A DNA stretch of 64,000 nucleotides from Moellerella sp963519845 (GCA_963519845.1 CAUQNX010000003.1:1-64000); one strand, 5' to 3'. Shown: positions 26,673-36,777, counted from the first letter of the stretch. Notes: a model not told the origin generated them from the letters alone. Made by a program: numbers and translations.

Positions 26673-27139
26673 GTTCTTCCTCGTTTATCATTGAGTGTTT
26701 TGCAGCTGGTTTCATTTTCGATTAATACGAAAGCGAAACATTCATCTCAATATCCATATCGTTATTGAATCATTTTAATCAGCCCACCGACGAAATTATC
26801 TGCCCCATACAAGGTAATCAGTTTTCGTACGCTTAATTATGGACATAATTTCCTAACAATTGTAGCCAGTAAACGGAGTTTATCATAAATTTGAACTAAC
26901 ACCTTTGTCTGATTAGCACTTGTCATAAATAGACACAATTCCGATCCGTCAACTCAGTGAAGAGTTACTCAACTCATAGATTCATTTTTATCATTATCGA
27001 TATTTAGATATAAAAAATCCCCTCAATATCCAAGAGAATTAACTCTCAAATAGTGAGGGGATAATAAGCAAATATCTTACTTATAAATAGGCTGTGAATA
27101 TGTTAATTGAAATCATATTCGCAAATGTAGCCAATTGGC
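26673..27139. other. yjeI/groEL intergenic region
   Basis: 467 bp without a gene. Its right part holds the groEL terminator; the left part should hold the yjeI promoter. yjeJ, present here in some E. coli strains, is absent. Confidence 0.6.
27012..27062 (-). terminator. groEL terminator
   Basis: Inverted repeat ATCCCCTCA (27017-27025) / TGAGGGGAT (27054-27062). Read leftwards, the stem is followed by a run of Ts, so it ends the groES-groEL transcript. The loop region carries an inner AGAG(AA)TT / AACTCT pairing. Confidence 0.82.
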
Positions 27140-28783
27140 TTACATCATACCGCCCATTCCACCCATGCCGCCCATACCAGCGCCGCCTAGGTCAGATTTA
27201 TCATCGCTAGCCAGATCAGTGATCATAGCTTCAGTGGTGATCATCAGACCCGCAATTGATCCAGCGAATTGCAGTGCTGAACGAGTTACTTTAGTTGGAT
27301 CTAAGATACCCATTTCGATCATATCGCCATACTCACCCGTTGCAGCGTTATAACCGTAGTTATTTTTACCAGCTCTAACTTCGTTAACTACAACAGAAGG
27401 TTCTTCACCTGAGTTGGCAACGATTTGACGCATTGGTGATTCCATTGCACGCAGTGCTACACGGATACCTACGTTTTGATCTTCGTTATCGCCTTTCAGA
27501 TCAACCAGTTGTGCAGCAACGCGAACTAAAGCAGTACCACCACCAGCAACAACGCCTTCTTCTACCGCAGCACGAGTTGCGTGCAGAGCATCATCAACAC
27601 GAGCGCGTTTTTCTTTCATTTCAACTTCAGTCGCTGCGCCAACTTTAATAACGGCAACGCCGCCCGCCAGTTTAGCAACACGCTCTTGCAGTTTTTCACG
27701 GTCATAATCAGAAGATGACTCTTCAATTTGTTGACGGATTTGAGTCACACGTGCAGCGATTGCATCTTGCTCACCAACACCATCAATAATAGTTGTAGTA
27801 TCTTTGTTGATTACAACGCGTTTCGCTTGACCTAAATCTTCTAATGTTGCTTTTTCCAGCTCCATACCGATCTCTTCAGAGATAACAGTACCATTAGTCA
27901 AGGTTGCGATATCTTGCAGCATTGCTTTACGACGGTCACCAAAACCAGGTGCTTTAACAGCAGCAACTTTCACGATACCACGCATGGTGTTAACCACTAA
28001 TGTTGCTAGCGCTTCGCCTTCAACATCTTCAGCGATGATCAGTAGTGGTTTGCTTGCTTTAGCAACGCCTTCCAGTACTGGCAGTAATTCGCGAATGTTA
28101 GAAACTTTTTTATCAATCAACAGAATGAATGGGCTTTCCAGTTCAATCACGCCTGTTTCAGGCTTGTTGATGAAATAAGGAGATAAATAGCCGCGATCAA
28201 ACTGCATACCTTCAACAACATCCAGTTCGTCTTCTAAGCCAGTACCTTCTTCAACGGTAATAACGCCTTCTTTACCGACTTTATCCATTGCTTCAGCAAT
28301 CAGTTTACCCACAGTTTCGTCGGAGTTAGCTGAGATAGTACCAACTTGAGCGATAGCTTTAGAGTCAGAGCAAGGAACAGACAGAGTTTTTAATGCGTCA
28401 ACCGCAGCGATAACCGCTTTATCAATACCGCGTTTCAGATCCATCGGGTTCATACCAGCAGCAACCGCTTTCAGACCTTCAGTTACGATAGACTGAGCTA
28501 GAACTGTTGCTGTTGTAGTACCATCACCCGCTGCATCATTGGCTTTAGAAGCAACTTCTTTCAGCATTTGTGCGCCCATGTTTTCGAATTTATCTTCTAA
28601 TTCGATTTCACGTGCCACAGAAACACCATCTTTAGTAATTACAGGCGCACCAAAAGATTTGTCCAAAACAACGTTACGGCCTTTAGGACCTAAAGTCACT
28701 TTTACTGCGTCTGCTAGAATGTTTACACCACGTAGCATTTTAATACGTGCGTCATTGCCAAATTTTACGTCTTTAGCTGCCAT
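27140..28783 (-). CDS. groEL: Chaperonin GroEL
   Basis: 60-kDa chaperonin forming the double heptameric ring that folds proteins in the cytoplasm. 547 aa. It opens MAAKDVKFGNDARIKMLRGV, has the ATP-site DGTTTATVLA, and ends in the typical Gly-Met repeat GGMGGMGGMM. Second gene of groES-groEL. Confidence 0.98.
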   Translation of the reverse strand: MAAKDVKFGNDARIKMLRGVNILADAVKVTLGPKGRNVVLDKSFGAPVITKDGVSVAREIELEDKFENMGAQMLKEVASKANDAAGDGTTTATVLAQSIVTEGLKAVAAGMNPMDLKRGIDKAVIAAVDALKTLSVPCSDSKAIAQVGTISANSDETVGKLIAEAMDKVGKEGVITVEEGTGLEDELDVVEGMQFDRGYLSPYFINKPETGVIELESPFILLIDKKVSNIRELLPVLEGVAKASKPLLIIAEDVEGEALATLVVNTMRGIVKVAAVKAPGFGDRRKAMLQDIATLTNGTVISEEIGMELEKATLEDLGQAKRVVINKDTTTIIDGVGEQDAIAARVTQIRQQIEESSSDYDREKLQERVAKLAGGVAVIKVGAATEVEMKEKRARVDDALHATRAAVEEGVVAGGGTALVRVAAQLVDLKGDNEDQNVGIRVALRAMESPMRQIVANSGEEPSVVVNEVRAGKNNYGYNAATGEYGDMIEMGILDPTKVTRSALQFAGSIAGLMITTEAMITDLASDDKSDLGGAGMGGMGGMGGMM

Positions 28784-28839
28784 TATTTCTTTCCTTTAAA
28801 TTCAGTCGGTTAGAAGTTCGAAGTTATTAGTGAAAAAAA

Positions 28840-29133
28840 TTATGCTTCAACGATAGCTAAAATGTCGCTTTCAGACATGATCAGCACTTCTTCGTTATCG
28901 ATTTTTTCAACTTTCACGCCATAGCCATCATTAAAAATAACGATGTTTCCGACTTGCACATCCAACGCTTTGATTTCACCATTTTCTAGGATGCGGCCAT
29001 TTCCTACGGCTAACACTTCACCACGGGTAGATTTGCCTGCTGCTGTGCCAGTTAGCACAATGCCACCCGCTGATTTTGATTCAACTTCTTTACGTTTCAC
29101 GATCACGCGATCATGCAATGGACGAATTTTCAT
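28840..29133 (-). CDS. groES: Co-chaperonin GroES
   Basis: 10-kDa lid of the GroEL chamber. 97 aa beginning MKIRPLHDRVIVKRKEVE, with mobile loop SKSAGGIVLTGTAAGKS. The ATG at 29133 matches the family; the frame is open nine codons further without support. Expression from the sigma-32 promoter upstream. Confidence 0.98.
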   Translation of the reverse strand: MKIRPLHDRVIVKRKEVESKSAGGIVLTGTAAGKSTRGEVLAVGNGRILENGEIKALDVQVGNIVIFNDGYGVKVEKIDNEEVLIMSESDILAIVEA

Positions 29134-29219
29134 TAATCGTTCTCCTAAAATAAAGCCCACACCTGGATAAAGGATGGTATTAATCTCTTTTATATTAAAC
29201 TAATACCCTGTTTCAGCAG

Positions 29220-29246
29220 ATGGGGACGTTATAGATTGACTTCAAG
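29220..29246 (-). promoter_or_regulatory. Sigma-32 heat-shock promoter of groES-groEL
   Basis: On the minus strand CTTGAAG (29246-29240) and CCCCAT (29225-29220) are separated by 14 bp, matching the sigma-32 consensus CTTGAAA-N13/14-CCCCAT. The -35 is preceded by a run of Cs exactly as in E. coli groE. Confidence 0.93.
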
Positions 29247-29295
29247 GGGGGAAGATAAAAAAATTTCTTTTTCATCTTCCAATTTTTAATTATTT

Positions 29296-29817
29296 CTAGT
29301 GTTTAGTTTTGTCATCATTGTCATGATTAGACTTTTCCTCAACATCTTCAATGAAATGCGAAGGATCATCCTGTTTGTGCTTAAATTCACCCTCAAAAGT
29401 ATTCGTATCAGAAGTTGAAGATTGAGAGAAACTACGACCAAAACCCGCTTGGCCCGGACGATAAAATTTAAGATAAGGCATTAAACGCATAACGAGCAGC
29501 TTTTGCATTGGCGGTAATAACAGCAAAAGCCCAAGAAAATCGGTAAAAAAGCCGGGAATGATCAGCAATATTCCGGCGAGGACCAATGAAACACTTTTGA
29601 TCATCTCTACTGCTGGGCTTTCTCCTGCCATTATTTTCTGTTGGATCCGCTGCACATTCTTCATGCCCTGATTTTTCACTAAGGAGAAGCCGAGGCAGGA
29701 GGTCAGTACCACTAAAGCCAGTGTCATCAGTACACCAATGTCTGATGCAATGCGGACAAACAATACTGACTCAATATAAATGAGCAGACCTATCAGTATA
29801 AGAGGTAACCAGCGCAC
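29296..29817 (-). CDS. fxsA: FxsA membrane protein
   Basis: Cytoplasmic membrane protein of 173 aa whose overproduction in E. coli relieves exclusion of phage T7 by F plasmid. It has four hydrophobic segments, the conserved GFSLVKNQG and PGFFTDFLGLLLLLPPMQ, and a charged cytoplasmic C-terminus. It lies between groES and divergent aspA; E. coli has yjeH between fxsA and groES, missing here. Confidence 0.93.
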   Translation of the reverse strand: MRWLPLILIGLLIYIESVLFVRIASDIGVLMTLALVVLTSCLGFSLVKNQGMKNVQRIQQKIMAGESPAVEMIKSVSLVLAGILLIIPGFFTDFLGLLLLLPPMQKLLVMRLMPYLKFYRPGQAGFGRSFSQSSTSDTNTFEGEFKHKQDDPSHFIEDVEEKSNHDNDDKTKH

Positions 29818-30197
29818 ATATTCTCCTTAAATTTAGTCAGTTATGAGTGATTTTGAGTCTATTGGTAAACCTTTGTGAACTACATCGAAGAGACGGGCAT
29901 CAACATTAGCTTTTTAATAATAGATAGACATAATAATGGGGTCGCTATATAAATTTTCAACTAGTAGCAGTAGCGATACTTTTAAGCTCTATCCGTGAAG
30001 ATGATCACATATTTTGCACTTTGTTGCATAAATAAAACCATAAAGTGATCTAGATTCAAGGTTATTATTCTTTAGAGGCATATGATCACCGGATAGAATA
30101 AGTGCTAAGCATTAATTCGTTAATATTTAATTCCATGGCCTATATACTTTAAGCATATAATCAGACAGTAAACTGTAATCTAATTAAGAAGGTTCTC
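29818..30197. promoter_or_regulatory. fxsA/aspA divergent region with possible CRP site
   Basis: 380 bp, no gene. The 11-base core GTGATCTAGAT (30045-30055) is identical to the left part and spacer of an ideal CRP site, though the right half is poor. aspA in E. coli is controlled by CRP and FNR, so the position is plausible. Confidence 0.45.
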
Positions 30198-31622
30198 ATG
30201 TCAAACAATACTCGTATCGAAGAAGACTTGTTAGGTGAAAGAGAAGTTCCGGCTGATGCCTATTATGGTGTTCATACTCTGCGTGCGATTGAAAACTTTT
30301 ATATTAGTGACCGTACCATCAACGATGTTCCCGAATTTATTCGCGGCATGGTGATGGTGAAAAAAGCGGCCGCGTTGGCAAACAAAGAGCTCCATACGAT
30401 CCCTCGTGCGATCGCTGATACCATAGTTAAAGCCTGTGATGTTATTCTTGAGACAGGAAAACATATGGATCAGTTCCCTGTTGATGTATTCCAAGGTGGT
30501 GCGGGCACATCACTAAACATGAATACCAACGAAGTTTTAGCAAACATCGGGTTAGAATTGATGGGTCATAAGAAAGGGGAATATGAGCACCTAAACCCTA
30601 ATGACCACCTCAATAAAAGCCAATCGACTAATGATGCATACCCTACTGGTTTCCGTATCGCTGTCTACAATTCTGTAATCAAACTGATTGAATCTGTAAG
30701 TTACCTTAAAGCAGGATTCGATAGAAAAGCAGAAGAGAATAAAGATATTCTTAAAATGGGTCGCACCCAGTTACAAGATGCAGTACCTATGACTGTGGGT
30801 CAAGAATTTCATGCGTTCGCCACTCTATTAAAAGAAGAAGAACGTAATCTGAAACGCAGTGTTGAATTACTCCTCGAAGTGAACTTAGGTGCAACAGCTA
30901 TCGGTACAGGTCTGAATACTGCACCGGGTTACCAAGCGTTAGCAGTGAAAAAACTGGCTGAGGTAACTGGCTTACCTTGTTTACCAGCAGAAGACTTGAT
31001 CGAAGCAACTTCTGACTGTGGTGCTTATATTACAGTTCACGCAGCACTAAAACGTCTGGCTGTTAAATTATCTAAAATCTGTAATGACTTACGTTTACTC
31101 TCATCAGGCCCTCGTGCTGGTATTAAAGAGATTAACTTACCAGAACTGCAAGCCGGTTCATCTATCATGCCAGCGAAAGTTAACCCAGTAATCCCAGAAG
31201 TTGTTAACCAAGCTTGCTTTAAAGTTATTGGTAATGATACCTGTGTTACTATGGCAGCTGAAGCGGGTCAGCTTCAACTAAACGTGATGGAGCCTGCCAT
31301 TGGTCAAGCAATGTTTGAATCAATCAGCTTGCTCAGTAATGCATGTCGTAACCTAGTTGAAAAATGTGTTGATGGTATTACAGTCAACAAAGAAATCTGT
31401 GAAGCTTTCGTGTTCAACTCTATCGGTATCGTCACTTATTTGAACCCATTCATCGGTCACCATAATGGTGATATCGTGGGTAAAATCTGTGCTGAAACAG
31501 GTAAGAGTGTCCGTGAAGTTGTGTTAGAACGCGGTTTATTAACTGAAGAACAGTTGGATGACATTTTCTCTGCTGAGAACCTGAAAAATCCAGCTTATAA
31601 AGCAAAACGTTTTGATGACTAG
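30198..31622 (+). CDS. aspA: Aspartate ammonia-lyase
   Basis: Converts L-aspartate to fumarate and ammonia, feeding fumarate respiration. 474 aa with fumarase/aspartase-superfamily regions: GGAGTSLNMNTNEV, NPNDHLNKSQSTNDAYPT and the signature loop GSSIMPAKVNPVIPE carrying the catalytic Ser. Followed by dcuA, with a terminator between, as in E. coli. Confidence 0.97.
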   Translation: MSNNTRIEEDLLGEREVPADAYYGVHTLRAIENFYISDRTINDVPEFIRGMVMVKKAAALANKELHTIPRAIADTIVKACDVILETGKHMDQFPVDVFQGGAGTSLNMNTNEVLANIGLELMGHKKGEYEHLNPNDHLNKSQSTNDAYPTGFRIAVYNSVIKLIESVSYLKAGFDRKAEENKDILKMGRTQLQDAVPMTVGQEFHAFATLLKEEERNLKRSVELLLEVNLGATAIGTGLNTAPGYQALAVKKLAEVTGLPCLPAEDLIEATSDCGAYITVHAALKRLAVKLSKICNDLRLLSSGPRAGIKEINLPELQAGSSIMPAKVNPVIPEVVNQACFKVIGNDTCVTMAAEAGQLQLNVMEPAIGQAMFESISLLSNACRNLVEKCVDGITVNKEICEAFVFNSIGIVTYLNPFIGHHNGDIVGKICAETGKSVREVVLERGLLTEEQLDDIFSAENLKNPAYKAKRFDD

Positions 31623-31660
31623 TATGTTATGTCAATAATAATTAGATCTTGATAACAATA

Positions 31661-31696
31661 AGGCACGCGGCTCCTACCGGATAGCGTGCCTTTTTA
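31661..31696 (+). terminator. Terminator between aspA and dcuA
   Basis: Stem AGGCACGC (31661-31668) / GCGTGCCT (31684-31691) and a run of Ts. dcuA begins 67 bp later, so dcuA depends on read-through or its own promoter. Confidence 0.88.
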
Positions 31697-31763
31697 ATTC
31701 TGTACTCGAACAATAAATTAACAAAACAGAACCAATTTTTTAATCTTTTGAGGAGTAAATGTT

Positions 31764-33089
31764 ATGCTAGCCGTAGAATTTGTCATCGTTCTGCTAGCCA
31801 TTTTTTTGGGTGCACGTCTCGGCGGAATCGGTATCGGTTTTGCTGGTGGTCTTGGAGTTTTGGTATTAGCGGCTATAGGCGTTAAACCAGGCACCATACC
31901 TTTCGATGTAATCTCCATCATCATGGCTGTTATTGCTGCAATCTCTGCAATGCAAATCGCAGGGGGTTTAGATTACCTAGTTGATCAAACCGAAAAATTA
32001 TTACGTCGTAATCCGAAATACATCACCATCCTTGCACCTGTCGTTACTTATTGCCTAACCTTATTTGCAGGTACAGGTAATATCTCCCTAGCAACACTCC
32101 CCGTCATCGCTGAAGTGGCAAAAGAACAAGGCGTTAAACCTTGTCGTCCTCTCTCGACTGCGGTTGTTGCTGCACAAATAGGGATCACGGCATCACCTAT
32201 CTCTGCTGCTGTTGTCTATATGGCCTCAGTGATGGAAAACCCAGCAATGGTTGGTGCTGAGAATACCGTTAGCTACATCACCTTACTATCGATTTTACTG
32301 CCATCTACCTTTATCGCCATTATCCTGATGTCATTTATCGTTTCATGGGTGTTCAACTCTAAACTTTCTGATGATCCTATTTATCAGCAACGTTTAGCCG
32401 AAGGTTTAGTTGAGTTACGCAGCAGCCAAGCTAAAAAAGAAATTAAGGCAGGTTCAAAAGCCTCCGTATTGCTTTTCTTATTAGGTGTTGTCAGTGTTGT
32501 CATCTATGCCATCGTTAATAGCCCAAGTTTAGGATTGGTTGCAACGCCGTTGATGAATACAACCAGTGCTATCCTGATTATTATGCTGAGTGTTGCGACG
32601 CTAATTACTATCGCCTGTCGCGTTAAAACTGATGCCATTCTTAACTCAAGTACATTTAAAGCCGGTATGAGTGCTTGTATCTGTATTCTGGGTGTTGCAT
32701 GGTTAGGTGATACTTTTGTTCAGCATAATTTGGATTGGATCAAAGAGACGGCGGGTGGCCTGATTAATGATCACTCTTGGATGCTAGCTGTTATCTTCTT
32801 CTTCTGTTCTGCTCTACTTTATTCACAAGCTGCTACTGCTAAAGCCTTGTTACCAATGGCACTGGCTTTACATGTTAGCCCACTGACTGCTATCGCTTCT
32901 TTCTCTGCGGTATCAGGTCTGTTTATCCTACCAACTTACCCAACATTAGTTGCTGCGGTTCAGATGGATGATACAGGTACTACACGAATTGGACGTTTTG
33001 TCTTCAACCATCCGTTCTTTATTCCAGGTACTATTGCTGTCATTTTCTCTGTTGCCTTAGGATTCTTATTCGGTGGCTTGATCTTGTAG
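31764..33089 (+). CDS. dcuA: Anaerobic C4-dicarboxylate transporter DcuA
   Basis: Exchanges aspartate, fumarate or malate for succinate at the inner membrane. 441 aa with about ten helices. It begins MLAVEFVIVLLAIFLGARLGG and carries AGTGNISLATLPVIAEVAKEQ and GLFILPTYPTLVAAVQMDD. It is about eight residues longer than E. coli DcuA owing to a small insertion around VMENPAMVGAENTVSYI. With aspA and frdABCD it completes an aspartate-to-succinate route. Confidence 0.96.
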   Translation: MLAVEFVIVLLAIFLGARLGGIGIGFAGGLGVLVLAAIGVKPGTIPFDVISIIMAVIAAISAMQIAGGLDYLVDQTEKLLRRNPKYITILAPVVTYCLTLFAGTGNISLATLPVIAEVAKEQGVKPCRPLSTAVVAAQIGITASPISAAVVYMASVMENPAMVGAENTVSYITLLSILLPSTFIAIILMSFIVSWVFNSKLSDDPIYQQRLAEGLVELRSSQAKKEIKAGSKASVLLFLLGVVSVVIYAIVNSPSLGLVATPLMNTTSAILIIMLSVATLITIACRVKTDAILNSSTFKAGMSACICILGVAWLGDTFVQHNLDWIKETAGGLINDHSWMLAVIFFFCSALLYSQAATAKALLPMALALHVSPLTAIASFSAVSGLFILPTYPTLVAAVQMDDTGTTRIGRFVFNHPFFIPGTIAVIFSVALGFLFGGLIL

Positions 33090-33107
33090 TCTGCTACGAA
33101 CAATCTG

Positions 33108-33133
33108 AAAGGGGTCTTATGGCCCCTTTTTTT
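33108..33133 (+). terminator. Terminator after dcuA
   Basis: AAAGGGG (33108-33114) / CCCCTTT (33123-33129) and seven Ts. Confidence 0.85.
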
Positions 33134-33238
33134 ATTTAGTTACTTAAAAGTACGCATTGTTTTCCTTTCGGCGCTCCGCCCCATCAGTTATAGTTTAGCT
33201 ATCGTTTCAATTCCTCATTTTAGGCAATTCATTGCGCT

Positions 33239-34987
33239 ATGTTTAAACAATTTTCGATAGCTTTTATGCTGTTGTTTAGTCTGATTTTATCTGCTCTGCC
33301 CGCATCTGCTTTTTTGGGTGAGCAAAAAAATGGCCAATTTTTACCCGCCGATCAGGCTTTTATTTTTAATTTTAAGCAACAAGGGAGTGATCTTACCCTG
33401 ACATGGGATATTCAGCCCGGGTATTATCTTTATCAAAAACAACTGAAAATCATTGCTGAACAAGCTGAAATCGGAGTGATCGTTCCGCCAGAAGGAAAAG
33501 ATCATATTGATGAGTTTTTTGGCAATACCATTGTTTACTTTAATAATCTAACCTTACAAGTGCCGATTCTGCTGGCACCTGATAATGCCCTGATTCAAGT
33601 CACCTATCAGGGTTGTGCCGAAGCTGGCTACTGTTATCCCCCTGAGACCAAGACGGTGCCACTGAGTGCAGTTGTCGGCTCTGCAGTGGATAGCACGCTG
33701 GTTCCGACACTGGTGGAGCCACTCGAAGTGGTTTTACCCGCTAGCAGCGAAGATATCGATCAGCCCTTCTCACCTTTATGGGCTCTACTTTTCGGGATCG
33801 GTGTCGCATTTACGCCTTGCGTATTACCTATGTATCCTCTGATATCCAGCTTAATTTTAGGGCAAAATCGACCAAAGCAACTTAAAAAGATCTTTTGGCT
33901 CGCATTCTGCTATGTTCAAGGTATGGCGATCACTTATACCTTACTGGGTATCGTCATCGCTATCGCGGGTATGCAATTTCAAGCGGCCTTACAACATCCG
34001 GTCGTGCTGATTAGCCTATCTCTACTATTTGTGCTTCTGGCGCTGTCTATGTTTGGTTTATTCAATCTCCAGCTGCCCTCATCGATCCAAACTCGTTTAG
34101 TCAACTGGAGTAATAAACAGAAAAATGGTTCTGGTGTAGGTGTTTTCGCCATGGGAGCACTTGCTGGTTTGATTTGCACTCCCTGTACAACTGCGCCATT
34201 AAGTGCCATTTTACTCTATATCGCTCAAAGTAATAATGCCGTTACTGGCGGATTGACCCTATATTTGTACGCCTTAGGTATGGGTTTACCTCTTATTGGC
34301 GTAGCTATGTTTGGCCATAAACTGTTACCTCGCAGTGGGCCATGGATGCAATATGTTAAAGAAGCATTTGGTTTCTTAATCCTTGTCTTACCAGTTGTAT
34401 TACTCGAACGCATACTGGGTGACTTGTGGGGCGAACGATTAGCAAGTCTACTTGCTATGGCCTTTTTCGCATGGGCATTTAGCTTGTCACTACGAAAACA
34501 GGCCGGATGGGCTCGCTGCTGCCAAGTGATTTTCGCCATTTTAATGATTCTTGCCGCTACCCCCTTGCAGCGCTGGGTGTGGTCGACGGAAGCCAGTCTC
34601 TCACACACCCAAGGTGCGATTTTTAGCCCAGTTAAAAATTGGCCAGAAATACAGCAAAAGCTTATTACTAACACCGATAAATTGGTGATGCTAGATCTAT
34701 ATGCAGACTGGTGTGTCGCCTGTAAAGAGTTTGAAAAATATACCTTTACCGCACCTTCGGTACTTAGCAGCCTCCAAGACGTGCTACTATTACAAGCCAA
34801 TGTGACGGATAATACCCCTGAGCAACAAGCCCTATTACAGCAATTAAATATCTATGGATTACCTACCATTATTTTTTATTATCAAGGTGTTGAGGTAGAG
34901 GATTCGCGTATCTATGGCTTTATGGATGCACAGAAATTTAATGAGCACCTCAAATTAATAAACAAAAAAATAGGAGAAGGTGAATGA
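33239..34987 (+). CDS. dsbD: Thiol:disulfide interchange protein DsbD
   Basis: Transfers electrons from cytoplasmic thioredoxin across the inner membrane to DsbC, DsbG and CcmG. 582 aa. In order: signal peptide (about 1-24), periplasmic alpha domain with CAEAGYC, eight-helix beta domain with the paired cysteines in FTPCVLP and ICTPCTTAP, and a C-terminal thioredoxin domain with DWCVACKEF. It overlaps yjdC by 4 bp. In E. coli cutA lies before it; here it is absent. Confidence 0.96.
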   Translation: MFKQFSIAFMLLFSLILSALPASAFLGEQKNGQFLPADQAFIFNFKQQGSDLTLTWDIQPGYYLYQKQLKIIAEQAEIGVIVPPEGKDHIDEFFGNTIVYFNNLTLQVPILLAPDNALIQVTYQGCAEAGYCYPPETKTVPLSAVVGSAVDSTLVPTLVEPLEVVLPASSEDIDQPFSPLWALLFGIGVAFTPCVLPMYPLISSLILGQNRPKQLKKIFWLAFCYVQGMAITYTLLGIVIAIAGMQFQAALQHPVVLISLSLLFVLLALSMFGLFNLQLPSSIQTRLVNWSNKQKNGSGVGVFAMGALAGLICTPCTTAPLSAILLYIAQSNNAVTGGLTLYLYALGMGLPLIGVAMFGHKLLPRSGPWMQYVKEAFGFLILVLPVVLLERILGDLWGERLASLLAMAFFAWAFSLSLRKQAGWARCCQVIFAILMILAATPLQRWVWSTEASLSHTQGAIFSPVKNWPEIQQKLITNTDKLVMLDLYADWCVACKEFEKYTFTAPSVLSSLQDVLLLQANVTDNTPEQQALLQQLNIYGLPTIIFYYQGVEVEDSRIYGFMDAQKFNEHLKLINKKIGEGE

Positions 34988-35562
34988 CGATACAACGCGA
35001 AGATATCCTTAGCCATGCCTTAATTAAACTTGAAAAATTGGGCTTATCAGCATCGACAGAGGATCTTCTCAGTGAGCTAACTCCTGATATGGCATTGATC
35101 CGTAAGTTCTGGCCCGATGATGAAGCTCTAGTTTATGATTGCTTGCGTTTCCATGGCCAACAGATTGAAGTATGGCAGCGCCAAACGTTACTAGACGAAG
35201 CCCTAACACCGCAACAGAAACTAATGTCTCGTTACCAACAGCTGCACAAGCTCGTCAGTGAGACGCGTTTCCCGGGCTGTCTGTTCATCTCTGCTTGTAA
35301 CCATTATCCTGACCCTAGGCATCCTATTCATCAATTAAGCCGTATTCAAAAAGGCCACTCCTTCACCTTCACCAAATCACTGCTTGATGAGCTCAATATT
35401 GAAGATAGCGAAATGGTGGCGAAACAAATGGAGTTAGTGCTCGAAGGCTGCTTAAGTAAATTATTAGTTCAACGTGATATCGATGATGTCGAAACAGCAG
35501 TGCAATTGGCAGAAGATATTCTAACCATTGCCACTTGCCGCCAAAATGGTGCCTTAAGCTAA
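34984..35562 (+). CDS. yjdC: YjdC, TetR-family transcriptional regulator
   Basis: A 192-residue putative DNA-binding protein with an N-terminal TetR-type helix-turn-helix region (MTIQREDILSHALIKLEKLG...) and an all-helical C-terminal domain, matching E. coli YjdC in sequence type and place after dsbD. Start overlaps the dsbD stop (ATGA). Its target is not known. Confidence 0.87.
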   Translation: MTIQREDILSHALIKLEKLGLSASTEDLLSELTPDMALIRKFWPDDEALVYDCLRFHGQQIEVWQRQTLLDEALTPQQKLMSRYQQLHKLVSETRFPGCLFISACNHYPDPRHPIHQLSRIQKGHSFTFTKSLLDELNIEDSEMVAKQMELVLEGCLSKLLVQRDIDDVETAVQLAEDILTIATCRQNGALS

Positions 35563-35648
35563 AAAACCGGCAGAGAGCGGTAATTAAACAGGTTTCGCAT
35601 AAAAAGAGAGCACTTGAACGCGAAATTGCTTTTTTTACTAAAAATAGA

Positions 35649-35677
35649 TTGACGACAATCGCTGAATACGGTTTAAT
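35649..35677 (+). promoter_or_regulatory. tRNA-Phe promoter
   Basis: TTGACG (35649-35654) and TTTAAT (35672-35677) are 17 bp apart, followed by the GC-rich discriminator GCGCCCCG typical of stringently controlled stable-RNA promoters. The tRNA begins 10 bp downstream. Confidence 0.85.
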
Positions 35678-35687
35678 GCGCCCCGTT

Positions 35688-35763
35688 GCCCGGATAGCTC
35701 AGTCGGTAGAGCAGGGGATTGAAAATCCCCGTGTCCTTGGTTCGATTCCGAGTCCGGGCACCA
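35688..35763 (+). tRNA. tRNA-Phe (anticodon GAA)
   Basis: A 76-base cloverleaf: acceptor GCCCGGA pairs with TCCGGGC, D-arm GCTCAGTCGGTAGAGC, anticodon stem GGGGA-TTGAAAA-TCCCC with GAA at 35721-35723, T-arm with GGTTCGATTCC, and encoded CCA at 35761-35763. It corresponds to E. coli pheU, which also neighbours yjdC. Such tRNA genes are frequent integration sites and the downstream DNA here is accessory. Confidence 0.98.
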
Positions 35764-35773
35764 CTTCAAAATT

Positions 35774-35803
35774 AATAGACATTCAAAGATGTCTATTTTT
35801 TTT
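35774..35803 (+). terminator. tRNA-Phe terminator
   Basis: Stem AATAGACAT (35774-35782) / ATGTCTATT (35789-35797), 6-base loop, followed by a long T run. Confidence 0.9.
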
Positions 35804-36777
35804 GCCTAAAATTAAGCAAAGTTATGCATCACTCTATTTAATCTCTCCAGCTAGATAAGCCTCTCACAACCTGAACACACCAGAAAACGATATTATAATC
35901 CACCGCAATACACCAGAAGCCATTCAACTCAAACATCAAATGCTCACTAATAAATTAAAAACAGCCAAAATCATTTCAATACTAAATTCGTGTAGAGGGG
36001 ATCAAGATCAAATAAAAGTCTATTTTTTAGCCCAATAAATATCTAGTCAATCACTTACCACCAAACAATTTTGATATCTTTAATAAGTGAAATTAAACTA
36101 ACTAACCTAGCAAAAGACTTAAATAGACGACCTTTTTTAGATTAATCATTACTACTAATCACAGAATAAAAAACCCCAAACCAATCTAATTTAGATTGTC
36201 TTGGTAGTTTAATTATATATATTTATATATATACTTTATTTTAAATTTTGATAATTAGTTCTAATTAATAATATAGTTAGAGTCTAAAACCAATAAAAAA
36301 CACATATTAACTTACCGTTACCAATTAATTAAAAAATCTGGAATTTAATTTAAACTAAAGTTAACAGCATGTTATTTAAGCCAATAATTAAATTACACTA
36401 ACTTAGTCAATATAGAATCAAATAAGCATTGCTATTATTAAAAATAATAAATAATATGAGCAACAGAATAATCTTAGTTATAAAATGTCTATTGTTTTTT
36501 AGAAAAATATTATTTCCAATTTATTATAGGATTATTCCTAATCTTCTAAAAAATATAATTAAGAATATAATTTAAGGCAAAAAATGGCTAGAACAGTTAT
36601 TTTAAAGATAATTCATCTTTTAATAATACCCTATAGCCTAACAAGGTTATTTTAGTTTTTATTTACATATTCATTATCATGTAAATAAAATGTGATCATA
36701 TATTCACTCATAACTACTTGCGGCCACCTATAATTAACATGTAGGTTTCAACATAATTAAATAATTAGGAATTAATA
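35804..36777. other. AT-rich gene-free stretch between tRNA-Phe and the fimbrial operon
   Basis: Nearly 1 kb of extremely AT-rich DNA without a supported coding frame. It contains an inverted repeat CAATCTAA/TTAGATTG at 36182-36198, next to a run of TA repeats (36214-36237). It must include the fimbrial promoter; such DNA is a typical H-NS target. No second copy of the tRNA 3' end was found in it. Confidence 0.6.

Noticed and set aside
35738..35763. Duplicated 3' end of tRNA-Phe as an island attachment site
   Set aside because: I found no second copy of the T-arm/acceptor segment downstream within the window; it may lie outside or be lost.
35535..35858. A 107-codon open frame across the tRNA-Phe gene
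   Set aside because: It runs through the tRNA and has no homology; it is a chance frame.
36182..36198. Inverted repeat as the end of an invertible fimbrial promoter
   Set aside because: It is a single short palindrome; no second copy in inverse orientation and no recombinase gene was found, so phase inversion is not supported.
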